Source: Demequina zhanjiangensis (GTDB taxonomy: Bacteria > Actinomycetota > Actinomycetes > Actinomycetales > Demequinaceae). Taken from it: a stretch of DNA of 64,000 bases. Positions 27,766-38,043 of the stretch are shown piece after piece. The first letter of the stretch is position 1. Each line of letters opens with the position of its first letter. The translations under genes and the position numbers were made by a program. Below the pieces are notes generated by a model that saw nothing but the letters and a program-made list of their open reading frames with translations, was not told the origin of the DNA and ran no database searches. The stretch lies in NCBI RefSeq assembly GCF_030418315.1, contig NZ_JAUHPV010000005.1:186001-250000 (forward strand). The letters are read 5' to 3'.

Positions 27766-29291
27766 CGTCCTCCCGCCACACCGTCGGCCGCTGGCTGCTC
27801 GACTCTGCGGACCGTCGGCCAGCCCACCCGGCGATCGACGACAGGGGTGTGGTCCTCACCTACAAGGAGGTGGCGGCCCGTGCCCGGGACCTCGCCGCCC
27901 GCCTCGCGGGCGCCGGCTACGGCGCGGGGGACCGCATCGCCACGGTGTCGGGCACGTCGGCCGATCACGTCGTCGCGTTCTTCGCATGCGCTCTCACCGG
28001 GCTCACCTTCGCACCGCTGTCGGTACGCCTCGCTCCCGCGGAGCTCGGTGCGCTGCTCACCCGGACGGACCCGGCGTTGATCCTGGTGGACGAGGAGCAC
28101 GAGCGGCTGCTCGCCTCCGCGCTCGAGGCGGAGCCGCAACGGTGCCCGCGTGCGTCGCTCGGCACCGCGGGAGTCGAGAGCCACGCGCCTGGGAGCGCAC
28201 GGCCCACGCCCGCACGCGCCGCCGCGGACTCCGATCCGCTGCTGCTGATCTTCACCTCCGGTGCCGAGGCGGCGCCCAAGGGGGTCCTGCTCAGCCACGA
28301 GGCCTGCTTCTGGACCAACCTTGCGCTCGACCAGGCGATGCCTCTGCGCGAGGACGACGTCGTGCTGTGCGTGCTGCCGCAATATCACGTGGCGGCATGG
28401 AACGTGCAGCCGCTTCTTGCATGGCGCACCGGAGCCACAGTCGTGCTCGAGCGCGGCTTCTCGCCCTCGCGCGTGCTGAGCCTGCTCGAGACCCGGGGCG
28501 TGACCGCGATGATGGGCGTCCCCACGCAGTACAGGCTGCTGCTCGACGATCCCGCGTGGGACCAGACCGATCTCGCCACCCTCAGACTCGCCGTCTCAGG
28601 TGGCGCACGGCTGTCGCCAGAGGTCGCGCAGGCATGGCGAGAGCGTGGCACGCCGTTGACACCCGGCTACGGACTGACAGAGGCCGGGCCCAACACCCTC
28701 CACCTTCCGGCGGCGCAGGCGGCCGACGCCCCAGAGGCCGTCGGCGTGCCGTACCCGCACGTGGAGGTGTCGCTGCGCGATCCCGAGTCGGGGCTCGTGC
28801 TCGAGGGCGCAGCCGCCGGCGAGCTGTGGGTGCGCTCCCCGTCGCTCTTCAGCGGATACCTCGACGACCCCGCCGCGACCGCGCAGGTCCTCACGGACGG
28901 CTGGCTCCGCAGCGGCGACCTCGCGTCCCGGGACGAGTCCGGCCGCTACTCGATCGTCGACCGGATCAAGGACATCTACATCTCCGGCGGGGAGAACGTC
29001 GCGCCCGCGGAGGTCGAGCGGGTGCTCGAGTCGCACCCGCTGGTCGCGCGCGCCGCCGTCGTCGGAGTTCCCGACGACGTCTGGGGAGAGCGAGGCGCCG
29101 CCTTCGTGCGGCCCGTCGCCGGAGCAGTCCTCACGCGAGACGAGATGGAGGCGCACGCACGCTCCCTGCTCGCCGGATTCAAGGTGCCCGTCCAGTTCAC
29201 CATCGTCGAGGACCTGCCCACAGGGACGCTCGACAAGGTCGAGAGGCGCCACCTGCGGGAGCGTGCCGTCGCCGAGAGGAGGACCCGATGA
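27762..29291 (+). CDS. acyl-CoA synthetase (AMP-dependent, class I adenylate-forming)
   Basis: A 509-residue ANL-superfamily ligase that would activate the imported acid to its CoA thioester. The GYGLTEAGPN motif, the hinge TDGWLRSGDLASRD and the C-terminal catalytic lysine region PTGTLDKVERRHLRE are intact. The P-loop reads FTSGAEAAPKGVLLS: the usual TSGTTGxPKG has lost its Thr-Thr-Gly core, which is unusual though the Lys is kept. ATGA overlap with the permease gene before it. Confidence 0.86.
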   Translation: MTSSRHTVGRWLLDSADRRPAHPAIDDRGVVLTYKEVAARARDLAARLAGAGYGAGDRIATVSGTSADHVVAFFACALTGLTFAPLSVRLAPAELGALLTRTDPALILVDEEHERLLASALEAEPQRCPRASLGTAGVESHAPGSARPTPARAAADSDPLLLIFTSGAEAAPKGVLLSHEACFWTNLALDQAMPLREDDVVLCVLPQYHVAAWNVQPLLAWRTGATVVLERGFSPSRVLSLLETRGVTAMMGVPTQYRLLLDDPAWDQTDLATLRLAVSGGARLSPEVAQAWRERGTPLTPGYGLTEAGPNTLHLPAAQAADAPEAVGVPYPHVEVSLRDPESGLVLEGAAAGELWVRSPSLFSGYLDDPAATAQVLTDGWLRSGDLASRDESGRYSIVDRIKDIYISGGENVAPAEVERVLESHPLVARAAVVGVPDDVWGERGAAFVRPVAGAVLTRDEMEAHARSLLAGFKVPVQFTIVEDLPTGTLDKVERRHLRERAVAERRTR

Positions 29292-29989
29292 CCCAGCTCG
29301 ACGAGCAGGAGGAGGTTCCCGTCTCGCAGGCGACAGGGAAGCCTCTCACCACGCGCGGCCAGGCCACGCGAAGGCGCCTCCTCGAGGCCGCGGAGGAGGT
29401 CTTCGCCGACGCCGGCTATCACGAGGCGTCGATCGTGCGCATCACCGAGCGCGCGGGCATCGGACTCGGCACCTTCTACCTGTACTTCGACTCGAAGCAG
29501 ACGATCTTCGAGGCGCTCGTGCTCGACCTCAACAGCCGTGTGCGACAGGCCATGTCGACCGCCATGGAGGGCGCACGGGACCGCATGGAGGCGGAGCGGC
29601 TCGGCTTCGAGGGGTTCTTCCGCTTCACCGCGGAGCACCCTGCGCTGTACCGGGTCGTCCGGGAGGCCGAGCTCGTCTCGCCCGAGACCATGCGTGAGCA
29701 CTACGCGAGGATCGTCGCCGGCTACCGGGAGGGACTCACCGCCGCGCAGCACGATGGCGAGATCGACGCTGAGCTCGATCCCGAGGTGACGGCCTGGGCC
29801 CTCATGGGCATCGGCGAGCTCATCGGGATGCGCTACGTGCTGTGGGAGCGGGACGCGGGCGGGCAGGCGCCGCAGGCGATCGACCCCGCCGTGCTCGACG
29901 CGGCGATGCGGGTGATCGACGGCGCGCTCCGTCGGGGACCGCGCCACGACGCCGCAGACAAGACCACCGGATCCGACGAGGAGGCGTGA
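29288..29989 (+). CDS. TetR-family regulator inside the ketone-body operon
   Basis: A 233-residue TetR protein with an HTH around residues 40-70 (SIVRITERAGIGLGTFYLYF) and an elongated N-terminus. The ligand domain resembles those of acyl-CoA-type regulators. It is translationally coupled to both neighbours (ATGA before, TGATG after). It likely controls the operon promoter at 22981, where an inverted repeat lies at the transcript start. Confidence 0.85.
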   Translation: MTQLDEQEEVPVSQATGKPLTTRGQATRRRLLEAAEEVFADAGYHEASIVRITERAGIGLGTFYLYFDSKQTIFEALVLDLNSRVRQAMSTAMEGARDRMEAERLGFEGFFRFTAEHPALYRVVREAELVSPETMREHYARIVAGYREGLTAAQHDGEIDAELDPEVTAWALMGIGELIGMRYVLWERDAGGQAPQAIDPAVLDAAMRVIDGALRRGPRHDAADKTTGSDEEA

Positions 29990-30741
29990 TGGCCGAGCAG
30001 GACATGACGGGTCGCAGGGCCCTGGTGACGGGCGGGGCGAGCGGGATCGGCCTCGCATGCGCGCGTGCGTTCGCTGCGAGGGGTGCCGCCGTCACGATCG
30101 CCGACTTCAACGAGGAGGCTGCACATCGGGCCGCAGACGAGGTCTCGGGCACCGCATGGGTGGTCGACCTGTCGGACACCGAGTCGCTCGACGATCTCGA
30201 GCTCGACGTGGACGTCATCGTCAATAACGCGGGCATCCAGCGCGTCAGCCCGCTCGAGGACTTCCCTCCGGATGCCTTCAGGCTCATCCAGGACCTGATG
30301 CTCGTCTCGCCCTTCCTCCTCATCCGCGCCGCCTTGCCGGGGATGTATGAGCGGGGGTGGGGACGGATCGTGAACCTCTCCTCGGTGCACGGGCTTCGGG
30401 CCTCGCCCTTCAAGTCGGCGTACGTGGCCGCCAAGCATGGGCTTGAGGGCCTGTCCAAGGTGACGGCGCTTGAGGGCGGCCCCCACGGGGTGACCTCCAA
30501 CTGCATCAACCCCGGGTACGTGCGGACGCCGCTCGTGGAGAAGCAGATCGCAGATCAGGCGAGGGTCCACGGCATCCCCGAGTCCGAGGTCGTCGAGAAG
30601 GTGATGCTCACCGAATCCGCGGTGAAGCGCCTGGTCGAGCCGTCGGAGGTCGCGTCCCTCGCCTGCTGGCTGGCGTCGGACGACGCCGGCATGGTCACCG
30701 GGGCCTCGTACACGATGGACGGCGGATGGTCGGCCCGATGA
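29989..30741 (+). CDS. 3-hydroxybutyrate dehydrogenase (SDR)
   Basis: A 250-residue SDR with TGGASGIG at residues 14-21, NNAG at 79-82 and the catalytic set Ser131/132, Tyr145 and Lys149. SSVHGLRASPFKSAYVAAKH and the C-terminal VEKQIADQA..HGI segment are specific to 3-hydroxybutyrate dehydrogenases. It oxidises (R)-3-hydroxybutyrate to acetoacetate with NAD. The next steps, CoA transfer and thiolysis, are encoded immediately downstream. Confidence 0.9.
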   Translation: MAEQDMTGRRALVTGGASGIGLACARAFAARGAAVTIADFNEEAAHRAADEVSGTAWVVDLSDTESLDDLELDVDVIVNNAGIQRVSPLEDFPPDAFRLIQDLMLVSPFLLIRAALPGMYERGWGRIVNLSSVHGLRASPFKSAYVAAKHGLEGLSKVTALEGGPHGVTSNCINPGYVRTPLVEKQIADQARVHGIPESEVVEKVMLTESAVKRLVEPSEVASLACWLASDDAGMVTGASYTMDGGWSAR

Positions 30742-31640
30742 CGAAGCGAGAGATCGATGTCGCCGTGGACGGAGGCAACCTTCGTGTCGCGGTCTGGGAA
30801 CCGGACGGAGCGGTGCGGGGCGAGGTGGTCGCGGTGCACGGGATCACGTCGTCCCACCTCGCGTGGCAGTGGCTCGCGGACGCGGCACCGGACCTGCGCA
30901 TCGTCGCTCCCGACCTCCGTGGGCGCGGACGCTCGCAGGAGGTCGCGCCGGGGCAGGGGATGGCGACGCACGCCGACGACCTCGCCGCGGTGGTCGAGAC
31001 GCTCGGGCTCGACAGGCCCGTGCTGCTCGGCCATTCGATGGGAGCGTTCGTGTCTGTCGTCGCCGCGCACCGCCACCCCGACATCGCGAGGGCGCTGATC
31101 CTCGTGGACGGCGGTCTCCCGCTCGGGATCCCCGAGGGCGTCACCGCCGACCAGGCGATGACCCAGGTGCTCGGCCCCACAGCGCAGCGGCTCCAGATGC
31201 GTTTCGCGGACGTCGACGCCTACCTGGACTTCTGGCACCAGCATCCGGCCTTCACCGAGGCGTGGTGCGCCGAGCTCGAGGACTACTTCGCGTACGACCT
31301 CGTGCCCGCCGACGGCTCGCTCCGTCCCGCGACGTCCTACGACACGACGGCGCGTGACACCGAGGATCTGATCGCCGGGGAGGACCTGCCCCGCGCGTGG
31401 AAGGCGCTGGCTCTTCCCACCTGGATGCTCACGGTCCCCCGCGGGCTCACCGACCAGCCTCCGGGCCTGTACCCGGAGCCCCTGCTCGCCCCGCTGCTCG
31501 AAGGCACGGACGTGCGGCACACCCGGAATCCCGACTTCAACCACTACACGATCACCATGACGCCCGAAGGGGCGGCCACGGTGGCGGAGCTGCTCGACGA
31601 TGCGCTGCTCGCCACCCCGGTTCGAGGAGGACAGGCATGA
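30738..31640 (+). CDS. alpha/beta hydrolase of the ketone-body operon
   Basis: A 300-residue alpha/beta hydrolase with nucleophile GHSMG (Ser100), oxyanion segment VHGITSSH and a C-terminal His in FNHYTITM. No signal peptide, so it acts in the cytosol. Its position between the 3-hydroxybutyrate dehydrogenase and CoA-transferase genes, joined by ATGA overlaps on both sides, suggests it hydrolyses an ester of a hydroxyacid, such as 3-hydroxybutyrate oligomers, or a lactone. The substrate is inferred from context only. Confidence 0.85.
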   Translation: MTKREIDVAVDGGNLRVAVWEPDGAVRGEVVAVHGITSSHLAWQWLADAAPDLRIVAPDLRGRGRSQEVAPGQGMATHADDLAAVVETLGLDRPVLLGHSMGAFVSVVAAHRHPDIARALILVDGGLPLGIPEGVTADQAMTQVLGPTAQRLQMRFADVDAYLDFWHQHPAFTEAWCAELEDYFAYDLVPADGSLRPATSYDTTARDTEDLIAGEDLPRAWKALALPTWMLTVPRGLTDQPPGLYPEPLLAPLLEGTDVRHTRNPDFNHYTITMTPEGAATVAELLDDALLATPVRGGQA

Positions 31641-32413
31641 CTGGCAAGACAGTCGCGACCGCCGCCGAAGCGGTCGCGGACATTCACGACGGCGCCTCGC
31701 TCGCCGTCGGCGGCTTCGGGCTGTGCGGCAACCCCATGGCGCTCATCGACGCGCTCCTCGCGCAGGGCACGACCGATCTCTCGGTCGTGTCCAACAACTG
31801 CGGAGTCGACGACTGGGGGCTGGGTGTCCTGCTCGGTGCCGGCCGGCTCCGCAAGATGACCTCGTCGTACGTGGGGGAGAACAAGGAGTTCGAGCGCCAG
31901 TTCCTGTCCGGCGAGCTCGAGGTCGAGCTGACGCCGCAGGGCACGCTCGCCGAGAAGCTCCGCGCCGGCGGCTCGGGGATCGCGGGCTTCTTCACCCAGA
32001 CGGGAGTGGGCACGCAGGTCGCGGAGGGCGGGCTTCCGCGAAGGTACGACGGCACCGGCGCGGTCGCCGTCGCGTCGCCTCCTAAGGAGGTCCGCACCTT
32101 CGACACCGCGCGCGGTCCCCGGGAGTTCGTCCTCGAGGAGGCGATCACCACCGACTTCGCCCTCGTGCACGCCGCTGTCGGCGACACCCTCGGCAACCTC
32201 GTGTTCCACAGCTCGGCAAGGAACTTCAACCCCCTCGCCGCGATGGCCGGCCGGGTATGCATCGCCCAGGTCGAGACGCTCGTGGAGCCAGGGGAGATCC
32301 CGGCCGACGCCGTCCACCTTCCGGGCGTGTACGTGCACAGGATCCTCGAGGTGGGCACCGACATCGAGAAGCGCATCGAACGGCGCACCGTCGCCGAGAA
32401 CGGAGCGAGCTGA
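31637..32413 (+). CDS. scoA: 3-oxoacid CoA-transferase, subunit A
   Basis: A 258-residue alpha subunit of a family I CoA-transferase (SCOT type). GGFGLCGNP near residues 22-30 and the [20 protein letters not shown] segment are family hallmarks. With subunit B it moves CoA from succinyl-CoA (or another donor) to acetoacetate. It is coupled to the hydrolase gene by ATGA and followed by subunit B after 1 nt. Confidence 0.93.
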   Translation: MTGKTVATAAEAVADIHDGASLAVGGFGLCGNPMALIDALLAQGTTDLSVVSNNCGVDDWGLGVLLGAGRLRKMTSSYVGENKEFERQFLSGELEVELTPQGTLAEKLRAGGSGIAGFFTQTGVGTQVAEGGLPRRYDGTGAVAVASPPKEVRTFDTARGPREFVLEEAITTDFALVHAAVGDTLGNLVFHSSARNFNPLAAMAGRVCIAQVETLVEPGEIPADAVHLPGVYVHRILEVGTDIEKRIERRTVAENGAS

Positions 32414-32414
32414 C

Positions 32415-33056
32415 ATGGCCCTCACACGACCCGAGATGGCAGCACGTGCCGCACTCGAGCTTCACGACGGGGAGTACGTCAACCTGGGCATCGGGCTCCC
32501 GACGCTCGTGCCGAACCACATGCCCGCGGGCGTCTCCGTGACGCTGCAATCGGAGAACGGCATCCTGGGCGTCGGCCCATACCCCGCCGAGGCCGACGTC
32601 GACCCGGACCTCATCAACGCAGGCAAGGAGACGGTGACTGTAGGCGAAGGAGCCGCCTACTTCGACTCGGCCCTCAGCTTCGGCATGATCCGCGGCGGCA
32701 AGATCGACGCCGCGATCCTGGGCGCGATGCAGGTCTCCGCGTCGGGCGACCTCGCGAACTGGATGATCCCCGGCAAGATGGTGAAGGGGCCCGGCGGCGC
32801 GATGGACCTGGTGCACGGTGCCGGACGGCTGATCGTGCTCATGGAGCATGTGGCGCGCGACGGGTCGCCCAAGATCGTCGAGCAGTGCTCGCTTCCCCTC
32901 ACAGGGCGGGGCGTCGTCGACCGCATCATCACCGATCTGGCGGTCATCGACGTCACGCCGGACGGGCTCGTGCTGGTGGAGACCGCGCCAGGCGTGACGA
33001 CCGACGAGGTCGTCGCGGCCACCGAGCCTGAGCTGCGCATCGGCGTGCGCGCATGA
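32415..33056 (+). CDS. scoB: 3-oxoacid CoA-transferase, subunit B
   Basis: A 213-residue beta subunit with the catalytic glutamate Glu47 in SENGILGVG and the conserved [14 protein letters not shown] segment. It completes the heteromeric SCOT enzyme with the preceding gene. Its stop overlaps the thiolase start as ATGA. Confidence 0.94.
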   Translation: MALTRPEMAARAALELHDGEYVNLGIGLPTLVPNHMPAGVSVTLQSENGILGVGPYPAEADVDPDLINAGKETVTVGEGAAYFDSALSFGMIRGGKIDAAILGAMQVSASGDLANWMIPGKMVKGPGGAMDLVHGAGRLIVLMEHVARDGSPKIVEQCSLPLTGRGVVDRIITDLAVIDVTPDGLVLVETAPGVTTDEVVAATEPELRIGVRA

Positions 33057-34231
33057 GCGACATCGTCATCGTCGGCGCTGTCCGCACGCCTCAGGGCAGG
33101 CTCCAGGGCGCGCTGTCCTCCCTCACCGCCGTCGAGCTGGGCGCAGCGGCCATCAACGGGGCGCTCGCGCACGCAGGGGTCGATGCCGCGTCCGTCGGAC
33201 AGGTCATCATGGGACAGGTGCTGCAGGCCGGGTGCGGCCAGAACCCCGCACGGCAGGCGGCGATCGCGGCGGGCGTGCCGTGGAGCGCTCCGGCTGTCAC
33301 CGTGAACAAGGTGTGCCTGTCGGGGCTCGCTGCGGTGATCGACGCCTCGCGGGTCCTCCGGCTCGGCGACGCCGACGTCGTGGTCGCGGGCGGCATGGAG
33401 TCCATGTCACAGGCCCCGCACCTGCTCACCGGCACCCGCCGCGGCTGGAGCTACGGCTCCGTCGAAGCGCTCGACCACATGGCCCACGACGGGCTCACGG
33501 ACGCGATCGACCGCGAGAGCATGGGCCTGTCCACCGAACGTCATAACGCGCGGCTGCGCGTGTCCCGTGAGGCGCAGGACTCGATAGCCGCGCGCTCGCA
33601 CCAGGCGGCGGCCGCCGCACAGGTGGCCGGCCTCCTCGACGGGGAGATCGTTCCTGTGGAGGTGCCCCAGCGCCGTGGCGAGCCGGTGACGGTCGCCCAG
33701 GACGAGGGGGTGCGCGCCGACACCACCGAGGAGCGGCTTGCGGGCCTTCGACCTGCGTTCGACCGCGAGGGCACGCTGACCGCAGGCAACTCGTCGCAGA
33801 TCTCAGACGGCGCCGCGGCGCTCGTCCTCACCACCCGCGCCTACGCGGACCGCCACGGCCTGACGGTACTCGCGACCCTTGGCGCGTACGGGCAGGTCGC
33901 GGGCCCCGACAACTCGCTCCAGGAGCAGCCGGCCCATGCCTTGCTCGCCGCGTGCGAGAAGGACGCCGTCGCGCCGACCGACCTGGACGTGATCGAGATC
34001 AATGAGGCCTTCGCGGCCGTGGTGGCGCGGTCCGCCGAGGTGCTGGGCGTCTCTCCTGAGACCGTGAACGTCGAGGGTGGTGGCATCTCGCTCGGCCACC
34101 CGATCGGCGCTTCGGGCGCACGGCTCGTGGTCCACGCCGTCCATGCGCTGAACCGTCGTGGTGGCGGCACGGCAGGCGTGTCACTCTGCGGCGGCGGAGG
34201 TCAGGGAGAGGCGCTGCTGCTCACCGCGTAG
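33053..34231 (+). CDS. acetyl-CoA C-acetyltransferase
   Basis: A 392-residue biosynthetic/degradative thiolase II of PhaA/AtoB length. Nucleophile Cys88 (NKVCLSG), His349 (GHPIGASG) and Cys379 (CGGGGQG) form the catalytic triad. It splits acetoacetyl-CoA to two acetyl-CoA, the last step of the operon's proposed pathway. It is the last gene of the operon; no clear terminator follows. Confidence 0.95.
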   Translation: MSDIVIVGAVRTPQGRLQGALSSLTAVELGAAAINGALAHAGVDAASVGQVIMGQVLQAGCGQNPARQAAIAAGVPWSAPAVTVNKVCLSGLAAVIDASRVLRLGDADVVVAGGMESMSQAPHLLTGTRRGWSYGSVEALDHMAHDGLTDAIDRESMGLSTERHNARLRVSREAQDSIAARSHQAAAAAQVAGLLDGEIVPVEVPQRRGEPVTVAQDEGVRADTTEERLAGLRPAFDREGTLTAGNSSQISDGAAALVLTTRAYADRHGLTVLATLGAYGQVAGPDNSLQEQPAHALLAACEKDAVAPTDLDVIEINEAFAAVVARSAEVLGVSPETVNVEGGGISLGHPIGASGARLVVHAVHALNRRGGGTAGVSLCGGGGQGEALLLTA

Positions 34232-34344
34232 CGATAAGCGACGCCTCCCGTGGGGCGGTGAAACCTGCGCGTCATCCGGATACAGCACAATGGTGCGGTT
34301 CGCGTCGCCGAGTCAGGCCGACGCCTGTATCTCGGAGGACCACA

Positions 34345-36301
<1,957 letters not shown>

Positions 36302-36334
36302 CCAGAGCCCCGCGCACGGGTGTGGGACGCTGAC

Positions 36335-37240
36335 ATGGTGACGTCACCGCCCCCGGACGACCCGAGCGTCCCTCCACCGTTGCCCGCGCACCGTGACCCG
36401 GCAGATGCCTGGGTGTTCGCGGACTCGGGCGAACGGTACTGGGGCCTGTACGGCGCCGCGGGCCTTCTGGCACACGACCCAGCGCGTGGGGTGCTGCTGC
36501 AGCACCGCGCCGCATGGAGCCATTTCGGCGGCACCTGGGGCATCCCGGGTGGTGCGAGGCATCTGGGGGAGTCGGCGCTCGAGGGCGCCCTTCGGGAGGC
36601 GGAGGAGGAGGCCGCGGTGCCTCGGAACGCCCTGGTGCCGGTGGCCGAGCACACGCTCGACCTTGAGATCTGGACCTACACCACCGTGGTCGCACGCGTC
36701 GACACACCCTTCGAGCCGGAGGTGGCGGATGCGGAGTCGCTGTCTCTCGCATGGGTGGGGATCGACGCCGTGACCGATCTTCCGCTTCATCCTGGACTCG
36801 CCGACGCGTGGCCCGTTCTCAGGACGCTGCTCGAGGCGCGGCCCGCTCTCCTCGTCGACACCGCGAATGTGGTGGGCTCGGTGCCCGACGGCTGGTGGCG
36901 CGATCGCGCGGGATCCACCACCGCCTTGCTCGCGGCCGTGGCCGACGCGATAGCGAGCGGCCTCCCGGGCGATCCTTGGGGGATCGAGGGCGGGCGCGTG
37001 ATGCCGCATGTCGTGGCGGTGCTCGAGGGCGATGCCCGGTCTGCCGAGAGCGCGCTACCCGTGCGTGCGGTCAAGGCCGAGCGCGATGGCGACTCCGAGA
37101 TCGTCGCGCAGGCCAGCGCGCTTGCTTCCGAAGGTTTCGCCGTCACGGTCGTCACGTCGGATCGCGGTCTCCGCGCACGGCTCCCTGAAGGTGTCAGGAC
37201 CGTCGGCCCGTCGTGGTTGAGGGAGCTCCTCCCCGGCTGA
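36335..37240 (+). CDS. NUDIX hydrolase fused to a NYN (PIN-like) domain
   Basis: 301 residues. The N-terminal domain is NUDIX with the box G-x5-E-x7-REAEEEA near residues 72-94 (last Gly replaced by Ala). The C-terminal domain (about 165-300) begins LLVDTANVVGS and ends with VVTSDRGLRAR, the acidic-residue pattern of NYN/PIN-like nucleases. Together they suggest a nucleotide or RNA-end processing enzyme; the substrate is unknown. The ATG at 36335 gives the normal NUDIX start. It converges on a TetR gene. Confidence 0.82.
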   Translation: MVTSPPPDDPSVPPPLPAHRDPADAWVFADSGERYWGLYGAAGLLAHDPARGVLLQHRAAWSHFGGTWGIPGGARHLGESALEGALREAEEEAAVPRNALVPVAEHTLDLEIWTYTTVVARVDTPFEPEVADAESLSLAWVGIDAVTDLPLHPGLADAWPVLRTLLEARPALLVDTANVVGSVPDGWWRDRAGSTTALLAAVADAIASGLPGDPWGIEGGRVMPHVVAVLEGDARSAESALPVRAVKAERDGDSEIVAQASALASEGFAVTVVTSDRGLRARLPEGVRTVGPSWLRELLPG

Positions 37241-37269
37241 CGCAGACGCGCCGGAGCGAGGTCGGCCGC

Positions 37270-37875
37270 TCAGGCGGGCGACAGCCCGGGCTCGACGATC
37301 CGCCAGAGGGTGTCCGCGAAGCCCCTGCCGAGCGGCATGCGGGTCAGCAGCAACCGGTGATAGATGGGGGAGAAGAGGGCATCGATCACCGCCTCTGCGT
37401 CGAGGTCCTGCCTGAACTCGCCGGTGATCATGCCGTCCGAGAGGATGCGCGCGGCCACCTCCCGGCGAGGGCTGAGCCAGTGCTCGATGAAGGCCGTGCG
37501 CACCTTCTCGTTCGTGAGGGCACCGGCGGCAAGCGCGCGCAGCGGTCGTCCTGTGTCGGGGGCCGAGAGGATCTCCACCGCGTCGACGACCTGGGCTCTC
37601 AGGCGAGCGGCGGCGGTGCCCTCGGAGTCGTGGTCCAGAGACCAGCGCGTGCGCTCGAGCATCGCGTCGAGCAGAAGCTCCTGGGGGCTGTCCCACCATC
37701 GGTAGAGCGTGGTCCGGCTCGCTCCAGCCTCCTGGGCGATGCGCTCGAAGCCGAGCTCCACGCCGCTCGCCATCGCGAGGTTCGCCGCGGCTTCCAGGAT
37801 GCGCTCGCGCAGCGCAGGGTCCCGGGGCCGCCCGCGAGTGCGGGCGCCGGGTGCGGGCGCGGACGAGGTGGACAT
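37270..37875 (-). CDS. TetR-family regulator beside poxB
   Basis: A TetR protein of about 201 residues from the ATG at 37875; an in-frame ATG at 37887 is equally possible, and neither has a clear ribosome site. The HTH (GFERIAQEAGASRTTLYRWW) follows a RGRPRDP lead typical of the AcrR/TetR_C_11-like group. It is divergent from poxB across about 170 nt, so it may regulate it. That gap is locally AT-rich (TATTAT at 37987-37992) with a GGCGCG/CGCGCC hairpin at 37995-38014. Confidence 0.82.
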   Translation of the reverse strand: MSTSSAPAPGARTRGRPRDPALRERILEAAANLAMASGVELGFERIAQEAGASRTTLYRWWDSPQELLLDAMLERTRWSLDHDSEGTAAARLRAQVVDAVEILSAPDTGRPLRALAAGALTNEKVRTAFIEHWLSPRREVAARILSDGMITGEFRQDLDAEAVIDALFSPIYHRLLLTRMPLGRGFADTLWRIVEPGLSPA

Positions 37876-38043
37876 CGTGTCCAGCATATCCGTCGTGCAC
37901 GTGGGTCCCGGCGTCAGGCGCGCGGTCGACCCGTGTCGCAGCGCTCGAGGGAGACGGGAATACACTTAATGAACGCGGCGTACACATATTATGCGGCGCG
38001 ACGCCTGGCGCGCCATGACTCTCACAGGACGGAGGCACGGACG

